A model generated the notes under the pieces. The model was not told the origin of the DNA and ran no database searches. It worked only from the letters and a program-made list of their open reading frames with translations. Position numbers and translations under genes: made by a program. A DNA stretch of 13,549 bases from Actinomycetota bacterium (lineage in GTDB: Bacteria; Actinomycetota; Acidimicrobiia; Spongiisociales; ZC4RG35). Below, one piece after another: positions 1 to 5,632 of the stretch. Where the stretch lies: assembly GCA_003242515.1 (NCBI GenBank), contig QGUS01000022.1:1-13549 (forward strand), read 5' to 3'. The stretch's first letter is position 1; every line of letters begins with the position of its first letter.

Positions 1-2
1 CC

Positions 3-164
3 CACGGGCTCGTGGTCCGCCCCGGTCGGACCATCCACGACGTCCGCATCGTCGGCGCCCGGGTGTTCCTGGTGATCGGCGGGACCTTCCGGCTCGACCG
101 CACCGAACTGTGGTGGGCCGACCTCCCGGCCGGCGGCGGGGCCGGGGACTGCCCGCTGGAATGA
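3..164 (+). CDS. 3' end of an unrecognised protein (partial)
   Basis: This frame is open from the left edge to a TGA at 162-164 and encodes the last 53 residues of a protein whose start lies outside the window. Its codons have strongly G/C third positions, like the genes downstream. The TGA overlaps the ATG of the next gene (ATGA at 161-164), the arrangement used throughout this window for coupled genes. The visible part has a short beta-rich stretch (residues such as VRIVGARVFLVIGG), a WW pair and a Gly-rich tail. I do not recognise the family and assign no function. It is probably the first visible member of the operon that continues with the luciferase-like oxidoreductase. Confidence 0.6.
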   Translation, partial: HGLVVRPGRTIHDVRIVGARVFLVIGGTFRLDRTELWWADLPAGGGAGDCPLE

Positions 165-1057
165 ACGCCAGCCCGCCCTTGTTCGCCAACGCGATGCCCG
201 ACCGCAACGCCCCGCGCTTCGGCGTCTTCGTCACGCCGTACAACGACCCACCGCGCCACGCCGTCGAACTGGCGAAGCATGCCGAACAGGTCGGGCTCGA
301 CCTGGTGACCTTCCAGGACCATCCCTACCAGCCCCGCTTCCACGACACGGTGGCCCTGCTCGCATGGACGGGCGCCGAGACGGAGCGGATCCGTCTGGCG
401 AGCGCCGTCCACGTCCTCCCCCTGCGCCGGCCCGCGGTGCTGGCGAAGCAGGCCGCCACCATCGACCTCCTCAGCGGCGGACGCTTCGAGCTGGGCCTCG
501 GGGCGGGCGGCTTCTGGGACGCGATCGAGGCCATGGGCGGGCCGAGGCGGACGCCGGGTGAGGCCGTGGCGGCCCTGGACGAGGCCATCGACGTGATCCG
601 GGGCCTGTGGGACACGGAGTCCCGCGAGCGCCTCGAGGCCGGTGGCCAGCACTACCGGGTGTCCGGGGCCAAACGCGGCCCGGCGCCGGCCCACGACATG
701 GAGATCTGGGTCGGGGCCTACGGACCGAAGATGATGGGCCTGATCGGACGGAAGGCAGACGGGTGGCTTCCCAGCATCGGCCGGGTGCCGTTCGACGAGT
801 TGCGGGAGCGCGCCCGCCAGCTCGACGAGGCCGCGGTCGCCGCGGGACGGTCACCGGCGGAGATCCGGCGCATCGCCAACCTCGGCCTCGGAGAGTCCGC
901 TTTCGACCCCGGGCGGCTGGCCGACCTGATCGTGGCGCTGGCCCGTGAGCTGCGGTTCTCCACGTTCACCCTCGCCACCGATGATCCGGCCGTCATCGAG
1001 GCCTATGCGACACTGGTCGCCCCAAGAGCGAGAGCAGAGATCGGAGTGAATCCATGA
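161..1057 (+). CDS. LLM-class (luciferase-like) flavin-dependent oxidoreductase
   Basis: This is a 298-residue protein of the bacterial luciferase-like monooxygenase family, a TIM-barrel fold that uses F420 or FMN. Family hallmarks are the N-terminal strand GVFVTPYN (21-28), the segment TERIRLASAVHVLPLRRP (74-91), and LSGGRFELGLGAG (104-116), followed by the WVGAYGPKMM segment (183-192) and ADGWLPS. The length is normal for a single-domain member. F420 use is an inference from the actinobacterial setting; the substrate cannot be told. I chose the ATG at 161 because it overlaps the upstream stop codon. An in-frame GTG at 110 would add a low-complexity Arg/Gly/Pro stretch that lies inside the upstream gene, and an ATG at 194 is another possible start. 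The stop overlaps the next gene's ATG (ATGA at 1054-1057), so translation is probably coupled. Confidence 0.88.
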   Translation: MNASPPLFANAMPDRNAPRFGVFVTPYNDPPRHAVELAKHAEQVGLDLVTFQDHPYQPRFHDTVALLAWTGAETERIRLASAVHVLPLRRPAVLAKQAATIDLLSGGRFELGLGAGGFWDAIEAMGGPRRTPGEAVAALDEAIDVIRGLWDTESRERLEAGGQHYRVSGAKRGPAPAHDMEIWVGAYGPKMMGLIGRKADGWLPSIGRVPFDELRERARQLDEAAVAAGRSPAEIRRIANLGLGESAFDPGRLADLIVALARELRFSTFTLATDDPAVIEAYATLVAPRARAEIGVNP

Positions 1058-1707
1058 CCCAACCCGTCCGCATCGACGTCTGGTCCGACGTGGTCTGCCC
1101 CTGGTGTTACATCGGCAAGCGCCGGCTCGAGGCGGCGATCGACATGCTGCCCGGGGACCTGGCGGCGGACGGTGTCCAGGTCGTGTACCACAGCTTCCAG
1201 CTCGCCCCGGACATGCCCACCGACGTGGACATGAGCGCCCTCGACTACCTGGTCGCCTACAAGGGCATCGACGAAGGCCGGGCCCGGGCCATGCAGCGGC
1301 ACGTCACCGGCATCGCCGCCTCGGTGGGGCTCGCCTACGACATGGAGAACGCGAAGGCGGCCAACACCCACCTCGCCCATCAGTTGATCCACCACGCTGC
1401 CGAGCAGGGCGCCCAGGCCGAGGTCGCAGAGCGCGTCTTCCGGGCCCACTTCGCCGAGGCCCGCCATGTCGGCGACCTCGACACCCTGGTGGCCATCGCC
1501 GGCGAAGCCGGTCTGGAGCCGGAGGCGGCACGAGACGCCCTCGAGACCGGGATGTACGCGGACGCCGTGGAGATGGACAAGGACCTCGCCGCCCGCATCG
1601 GGATCCAGGGCGTCCCCTTCTTCGTCTTCGATGGGAAGCTGGCCGTCTCCGGGGCGCACGAGCCCGGGACGCTGGTCGATGCGATCCGCCAGGCCCGCCA
1701 GGTCTGA
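1054..1707 (+). CDS. DsbA family oxidoreductase (FrnE-like), cytoplasmic
   Basis: This is a 217-residue thioredoxin-fold protein of the DsbA/FrnE family. The first strand (IDVWSDVVCPWCYIGKRR, 7-24) carries the active-site CPWC motif, Cys15 and Cys18, at the start of helix 1. The all-helical insertion follows, and the C-terminal GIQGVPFFVFDGK segment (183-195) supplies the cis-proline (Pro188) that sits opposite the CxxC. No signal peptide is visible, so it probably works in the cytoplasm as a thiol-disulfide oxidoreductase or isomerase; FrnE members are also annotated in polyketide clusters. Its ATG overlaps the stop of the luciferase-like gene, and the amidotransferase begins 16 bp after its own stop. 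This points to one transcript. The redox partner and substrate are unknown. Confidence 0.92.
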   Translation: MTQPVRIDVWSDVVCPWCYIGKRRLEAAIDMLPGDLAADGVQVVYHSFQLAPDMPTDVDMSALDYLVAYKGIDEGRARAMQRHVTGIAASVGLAYDMENAKAANTHLAHQLIHHAAEQGAQAEVAERVFRAHFAEARHVGDLDTLVAIAGEAGLEPEAARDALETGMYADAVEMDKDLAARIGIQGVPFFVFDGKLAVSGAHEPGTLVDAIRQARQV

Positions 1708-1712
1708 GGGTC

Positions 1713-1717
1713 AGGAG
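1713..1717 (+). promoter_or_regulatory. Shine-Dalgarno sequence of the amidotransferase gene
   Basis: AGGAG lies 6 nt before the ATG at 1724. It is the only textbook ribosome-binding site I see in front of a gene in this window, and it fixes the start of the amidotransferase, which does not overlap the gene before it. Confidence 0.75.
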
Positions 1718-1723
1718 ACCGCG

Positions 1724-2461
1724 ATGAAGCCGGTGGTGGGCATCACGGCGTGGCGCCGGACCCTCACGACCGCCTTCGGGCCCGACCGCCTCCACACCAT
1801 CGCCTGCGACTACACGGAGTCACTGGAACGGAGCGGCCTGGCCCCCCTGGTGTTCCCGGCCGGGCTGTCGCCGGACGACGCCCCGCGACTGGTCTCCCGG
1901 GTCGACGGCGTGCTGCTGTCGGGCGGCGAGGACGTGGACCCCTCCTTCTACGGGCAGGAGACCGTCCACAGCCGCAACTGCGACCCGGAGGTCGACCGCT
2001 TCGAACTCGCCGTGATCGAGGCCGCCCGTGAGCTGGGCAAGCCCCTCCTCGCCATCTGCCGCGGCCTCCAGATCCTCAACGTGGCCTTCGGCGGCACGCT
2101 CCACCAGGAGGTGACCAGCCCCGGCGGCGTCCACGACACCATCGCGGGGGCCACGCCCGAGGAGATGCATGCCCGGCGCCACGAGGTGTCGTTCCCGGAC
2201 GGCTCCCTGCTGGCCGCCCTCTACGGGGCCGCGTCGGCGGCCGTGAACACGCTCCATCACCAGGGGATAGACCGGCCCGGCGAGGGCCTGACCGTCGAGG
2301 CCGTGGCCGCCGACGGCCTGATCGAGGGCATCCGGCACGACGGCGACTGGTGGGCGGTCGGCGTCCAGTGGCACCCCGAGAAGCTGGAGGGCGACCACCA
2401 ACGGATCTTCACCGCGTTCCGCGAGGCGATCGATCAGTCGAGGAGCCGCGAGGCGGTCTGA
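1724..2461 (+). CDS. Class-I glutamine amidotransferase-like hydrolase (PuuD / peptidase C26 family)
   Basis: This is a 245-residue stand-alone class-I glutamine amidotransferase fold. The start MKPVVGITAW is typical of the gamma-glutamyl-GABA hydrolase (PuuD) group, as is the oxyanion segment LLSGGEDVDPSFYG (64-77). The nucleophile elbow is AICRGLQILN with Cys112, and the catalytic His217 and Glu219 lie in QWHPEK. In the family these enzymes hydrolyse gamma-glutamyl amides such as gamma-glutamyl-GABA, but specificity cannot be read here and no putrescine-catabolic genes are next to it. The start is set by the AGGAG at 1713-1717. The gene is the last of the plus-strand operon. Its final 28 bp overlap the end of the convergent nuclease gene. 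Confidence 0.9.
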   Translation: MKPVVGITAWRRTLTTAFGPDRLHTIACDYTESLERSGLAPLVFPAGLSPDDAPRLVSRVDGVLLSGGEDVDPSFYGQETVHSRNCDPEVDRFELAVIEAARELGKPLLAICRGLQILNVAFGGTLHQEVTSPGGVHDTIAGATPEEMHARRHEVSFPDGSLLAALYGAASAAVNTLHHQGIDRPGEGLTVEAVAADGLIEGIRHDGDWWAVGVQWHPEKLEGDHQRIFTAFREAIDQSRSREAV

Positions 2462-3213
2462 CCCTCGGGGCATTCCTCGAGGACCGGGCACCAGGAGCAC
2501 CAGGGGCCCCCGTAGCGGTCGGCGTCCCCGCCCCGCTCCCAGGCCGTGCGCAGCGACGAGACCATCTCCGCCACCTCCTCCGCCACCGACCGGGCCGTCT
2601 CCCAGGTCGGGGTGTCCCGGTAGACCTCCCCGCTGCGGACCGACAGCGCCTCCACGGCGGCCGGAAGCTCTCCACGGGCGAGCGCCCAGAGCATGGCGTA
2701 GAACCCCATCTGCGCCTCGGGATCGTGCACGCCGCCCGTCTTCCAGTCGACGAGGCGCACGCCCCCATCGTCCTCGAACACGGCGTCGACCACGCCGACG
2801 AGGGTGATCCCGGCGTCGGGCAAGGGGTGCTCCAGTGACACCTCCCCCTCCCGGAACCCCCCGGCGGGGAGCATCCGGAACCGGCGGTAGAGGTCCCGGG
2901 CCTCATCGAACAGCGGCTCCAGGTCGGACATCTTCCTCAGGCCCGCCTCGGCCAGCCGGAACTTGAGGTTCGTGGACCCGATCTCCTGCCGGCACACCAT
3001 CGCGAACTCCTCCTCCGGGATGGGCCCGTCGGTCAAGTGCCGCTTGAAGAGACGATGGGCGAGGCTGCCGGCGAACGAGTGCCTTGACTCCGGGGGATGG
3101 AGGCCCCGCAGCCGCGCCTCGGCGTTTCCCGGGCACCGCTTCCAGTTCTGGAACGTCGAAGCGGATATGCGGAGGGCGTCACCGGGGACGACCTCGGGGA
3201 AGACGAGATTCAT
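2434..3213 (-). CDS. RecB/Cas4-like PD-(D/E)XK nuclease with Fe-S cysteines
   Basis: This is a 259-residue stand-alone nuclease of the RecB-like PD-(D/E)XK superfamily (PDDEXK_1 type). The N-terminal ISASTFQNWKRCP (16-28) matches the family's 'S.S....W..CP' opening with Cys27. The core has His53 (SLAHRLF), Asp143 (GVVDAVF), Asp156 and Lys158 in VDWKTG, and the QMGFY motif (Gln168, Tyr172). The C-terminus has Cys239, Cys242 and Cys248 (PWCSWCPVLEEC). One early Cys plus three late Cys is the 4Fe-4S 'iron staple' pattern of AddB and Cas4-like nucleases. No helicase or Cas gene is adjacent, so a DNA repair role is inferred. I chose the ATG at 3213 because the homologous segment begins just after it and a TACGCT box lies 9 nt upstream. 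The frame stays open much further upstream, but that extension is antisense to the VanW gene. Confidence 0.88.
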   Translation of the reverse strand: MNLVFPEVVPGDALRISASTFQNWKRCPGNAEARLRGLHPPESRHSFAGSLAHRLFKRHLTDGPIPEEEFAMVCRQEIGSTNLKFRLAEAGLRKMSDLEPLFDEARDLYRRFRMLPAGGFREGEVSLEHPLPDAGITLVGVVDAVFEDDGGVRLVDWKTGGVHDPEAQMGFYAMLWALARGELPAAVEALSVRSGEVYRDTPTWETARSVAEEVAEMVSSLRTAWERGGDADRYGGPWCSWCPVLEECPEGQTASRLLD

Positions 3214-3222
3214 CGGAGGTGG

Positions 3223-3228
3223 AGCGTA
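3223..3228 (-). promoter_or_regulatory. Candidate -10 box of the nuclease gene (TACGCT)
   Basis: TACGCT on the minus strand fits TANNNT and ends 9 nt before the nuclease ATG (3213), predicting a 5' leader of only a few nucleotides. A neighbouring register, TATACG (3225-3230), is also possible. No clear -35 box and no Shine-Dalgarno sequence are visible. Confidence 0.4.
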
Positions 3229-3237
3229 TATGCGGGA

Positions 3238-3293
3238 ATCGACCGTTCCGCATGTCTCGACGGGGCAACTACCATCCGCGATCCACGGTCGAT
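3238..3293. repeat. 9-bp inverted repeat in the nuclease/VanW divergent region
   Basis: ATCGACCGT (3238-3246) recurs as its exact reverse complement ACGGTCGAT (3285-3293), with 38 bp between the arms. The match extends imperfectly outward (GGGA before the left arm, CCGG after the right) if one bulged base is allowed. The arms flank the TACCAT -10 box of the VanW gene. The left arm touches its -35 region and the right arm lies just past the predicted transcription start. This is an operator-like layout; no binding protein can be named. Confidence 0.45.
3246..3275 (+). promoter_or_regulatory. Candidate promoter of the VanW-family gene
   Basis: TACCAT (3270-3275) fits the actinobacterial TANNNT -10, with TTCCGC (3246-3251) as a weak -35 at an 18-bp spacing. 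Transcription would start near 3282, giving a leader of about 28 nt before the ATG at 3310. No Shine-Dalgarno sequence is visible in that leader. The 11 bp GGGGCAACTAC (3262-3272) recurs in front of the small membrane-protein gene at 12922-12932. Confidence 0.4.
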
Positions 3294-3309
3294 CCGGGCG
3301 ACCGTCCTC

Positions 3310-5241
3310 ATGAACCGAAATCACTTCCTGTTCCGCGTCCATCCTCTGCTCGCGGCCGTCACCGTGGTGGGGGCCGCGATGGCGTTGCTCCTGGCCTGCT
3401 ACGGGCTGACCCGCTGGGCGTCCCAGGGCGAGGTGATGGGCCGGGTCGTGGTCGGGGACGTGCAGCTCGGCGGCCTCAAGGAGGCGGAGGTCGAGCGGGA
3501 GCTCGTCGACCTGCAGGAGCGGCTGCTCACCCGCCAGGCCACCTTCACCATCGGCGGCCGCCCGGTCACCCTCGACCCCACTTCGGCCGGTCTCAGCGTC
3601 GACGTCCAGGGAATGCTCGAGGACGCCATGGCGGTCGGCCGGGAGGGCAACGCCATCTACCAGTTCCTCTGGTGGCTCAAGCACATCTTCTCCACCGTCG
3701 AGGTCCCCGTGCAGGGCAGCCTCGATCCCGGCGCCCTGGCGGCGGTCTTCGACGACTGGGACGCCCGGGTGATCGCCGAGCCGGCCAGCCAGGGGACCGT
3801 CCAGATCGTCGACGGCAAGCCGCAGCCCGTGTACCCGAGAACCGGCATCGGCGTGGACCGGGAGAAGGCGGCCCGGATCGTGGAGCAGGCGCTCCTCGAC
3901 GTGGTGCCCGGGAACCACGACCTGCCGACCATGGTCATCGTCCCCTCGCTCACCGAGGAGGACATCGACCGCGCCGTGGCCGAGGCCGAGCGGCTGGTCG
4001 GGCAGCCGATCACCCTGGCGCACGAGCGCGGATCCGTGCGGTTCACCCCGGCACAGCTCGCCGCCGCCTACCGGCCGGTGCTCGAGGACGGGACCGACCC
4101 GCACCTGGAGCACACCTTCGACCCGGAGGTGATCGACTCCTACCTCGACGAGGTGCGGAGCAAGTTCGAGGCGCCGCCCGTGAACGCCCGGTTCCGGATC
4201 GATGGCGACTCGATCTCCATCGTCCCCGGGCGCTATGGAACCCGAATCGACGAGGAGGCCACCGTCCAGGCCCTGCTCGAGGCCGGGCTCAGCGAGAGCC
4301 GCCGCGGCACGCTCCCCGTGGTGGAGGGCGCCCGGCCCGAGGTGACCTCCGACGACCTCGAGGCGCTCGACATCAGGCACCTGGTCGCCCAGTTCACCAC
4401 CTACCACGCGTGCTGCGAGCCCCGGGTGACCAACATCCACCTGATCGCCGACGAGGTGGACGGCGTCATCGTCCGCCCCGGCGAGACCTTCTCGCTCAAC
4501 GGGTACGTGGGCGAGCGGACCACGGAACGGGGCTACGTCCCGGCGCCGACCATCGTGGGGGGCAAGCTCGAAGACACCGTGGGCGGCGGCGTCAGCCAGT
4601 TCGCAACCACGCTCTACAACGCGATCTTCTGGGCCGGGCTGCAGGACGTGGAGCACTCACCCCACAGCTGGTACATCAGCCGCTATCCCGAGGGCATCGA
4701 GGCGACCGTCAACTGGACCCAGCCCGACCTGAAGTTCCGGAACAACACCAACAGCGCCATCCTGATCGACACCCAGTACACGAACACGTCGATCACCGTC
4801 CGGATCTTCGGCAACAACGACGGCCGTGTCATCAAGGGCGAGCACCGCTCCGGTGATGGCAGGTCGCGGATCACCGTCGTCAACGCCGGCGGCCCGAACG
4901 CCCGGGTGGTCGAGGCGACGGTGAGCGAGCGGCAGAACTTCCGTGAGCCGCCCGCCCCCCGGTATGAGGCCGACGCCTCGCTGGGTGTGGACCAGACCGT
5001 GACCGTCCAGTCGCCGGCACAGGGATGGACGGTCGTGGTGACGCGACGGATCCTGGTGGGCGGCCAGGAGGTCGAGAAGCAGACCTGGAACGTCGTCTAC
5101 CGGCCGCAGCAGGCCATCTACCGGGTGCATCCGTGCAAGGTGCCCGGGACCTCCACGGCGTGCCCGACCACCACCACGTCGCCGCCCCCGTCGACGCCAC
5201 CGCCGAGCGAAGGCGGTGGTGGTGGCGGCGACGGGGACTGA
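3310..5241 (+). CDS. Membrane-anchored VanW family protein with peptidoglycan-binding-like repeats
   Basis: This is a 643-residue envelope protein. A single membrane segment (about 11-33) leaves the rest outside the cell. Two related modules follow: TFTIGGRPVTLDP (78-90) then VQIVDGKPQPVYPRTGIGVD (164-183), and ITLAHERGSVRFTP (234-247) then RFRIDGDSISIVPGRYGTRID (294-314). These resemble the PG_binding_4 domains of YoaR-like proteins. The VanW domain spans about 356-490 with PGETFSLNGYVGERT (390-404) and GGGVSQ (425-430). A degenerate G5-like segment lies at about 558-606, and the tail (620-643) is Thr/Pro/Ser then Gly/Asp rich with no LPXTG sorting signal. VanW-family function is poorly known; a cell-wall role is inferred, and vancomycin resistance is not implied. 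The ATG at 3310 directly precedes the membrane segment, and an upstream extension would run into the nuclease gene. Confidence 0.88.
   Translation: MNRNHFLFRVHPLLAAVTVVGAAMALLLACYGLTRWASQGEVMGRVVVGDVQLGGLKEAEVERELVDLQERLLTRQATFTIGGRPVTLDPTSAGLSVDVQGMLEDAMAVGREGNAIYQFLWWLKHIFSTVEVPVQGSLDPGALAAVFDDWDARVIAEPASQGTVQIVDGKPQPVYPRTGIGVDREKAARIVEQALLDVVPGNHDLPTMVIVPSLTEEDIDRAVAEAERLVGQPITLAHERGSVRFTPAQLAAAYRPVLEDGTDPHLEHTFDPEVIDSYLDEVRSKFEAPPVNARFRIDGDSISIVPGRYGTRIDEEATVQALLEAGLSESRRGTLPVVEGARPEVTSDDLEALDIRHLVAQFTTYHACCEPRVTNIHLIADEVDGVIVRPGETFSLNGYVGERTTERGYVPAPTIVGGKLEDTVGGGVSQFATTLYNAIFWAGLQDVEHSPHSWYISRYPEGIEATVNWTQPDLKFRNNTNSAILIDTQYTNTSITVRIFGNNDGRVIKGEHRSGDGRSRITVVNAGGPNARVVEATVSERQNFREPPAPRYEADASLGVDQTVTVQSPAQGWTVVVTRRILVGGQEVEKQTWNVVYRPQQAIYRVHPCKVPGTSTACPTTTTSPPPSTPPPSEGGGGGGDGD
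5197..5219. terminator. Candidate hairpin between the convergent VanW and Nfu_N-like genes
   Basis: CCACCGCC (5197-5204) and GGCGGTGG (5212-5219) form a perfect 8-bp stem with a 7-nt loop, extendable by a G-T and a C-G pair. A second, competing 10-bp pairing is possible between 5168-5177 (CCACCACCAC) and 5216-5225. It lies in the last codons of the VanW gene and about 27 bp past the stop of the minus-strand gene ending at 5246, so it could end the minus-strand transcript. There is no T-tract on either side. It may instead simply reflect the Thr/Pro and Gly codon runs. Confidence 0.3.
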
Positions 5242-5245
5242 TCCC

Positions 5246-5632
5246 CTACTCGGCCGCCGCTTCGGCCTCTGTGGCCTCGTCCACCCCGGCAGGCTCTCCA
5301 GGGGCGCCGTCGGCCCCCGGGGCGTCCGGGTAGTACCGCAGGAACAGACGGGTGGCCTCGGTCACCTGGCCCTTCGCGGACTCGTCCCAACCCGAAGGAC
5401 GCCGGATGGTCACCTGGTTCTGGAGGACGTAGACGTGGTCGATGCCCAGCCCCAGGTCGAAGAGCTTGGTCGCGAGCAGCCCGGGCATGCCGGTCCCGGG
5501 GTGCGCGGGGCTGATTGCCTGGCCGTCCTGGCCGGTGAGGCTTCGATTGATGTCGAGGAGCAGGATGTCACCCAGCTCCTTCATCTGCCGTATCTCGACG
5601 TTCTGACCCATTGGCCGGGGATCGTAACTCAC
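5246..5632 (-). CDS. Small Cys-free protein resembling the Nfu N-terminal domain
   Basis: This protein has 128 residues if the GTG at 5632 is used. That GTG overlaps the pyk stop (GTGA), so the gene is probably translated with pyk; an ATG at 5611 would shorten it by seven residues. The core GLLATKLFDLGLGIDHVYVL (51-70), then VTIRRPSGW (74-82) and a closing helix (about 84-100), aligns by eye with the Nfu_N domain pattern 'SPLAK.LF.i.gV..Vf.....ItV.k...W..lk..i...i..f'. The upstream strand DILLLDINRSL (22-32) also fits. There is no cysteine, so the C-terminal CxxC Fe-S scaffold domain of true Nfu/NifU proteins is missing; an acidic Ala/Glu tail (about 104-128) takes its place. The Nfu link is my inference from pattern and needs a profile search. 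The stop lies 4 bp from that of the convergent VanW gene. Confidence 0.7.
   Translation of the reverse strand: MSYDPRPMGQNVEIRQMKELGDILLLDINRSLTGQDGQAISPAHPGTGMPGLLATKLFDLGLGIDHVYVLQNQVTIRRPSGWDESAKGQVTEATRLFLRYYPDAPGADGAPGEPAGVDEATEAEAAAE

Noticed and set aside
110..160. Longer start (GTG 110) for the luciferase-like oxidoreductase
   Set aside because: The added 17 residues are Arg/Gly/Pro-rich out-of-frame readings of the upstream gene, while the ATG at 161 forms the usual ATGA overlap.
3214..4656. Minus-strand frame open far upstream of the nuclease start, antisense to the VanW gene
   Set aside because: The amino-acid content is typical of the reverse of a high-GC gene (rich in His, Gly, Val, Asp). 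The nuclease homology begins only at the ATG at 3213, and the VanW frame on the other strand has clear domain motifs.
3310..5241. VanW as evidence of vancomycin resistance
   Set aside because: VanW-domain proteins are widespread in bacteria without van operons. No vanHAX, vanS or vanR genes are present.
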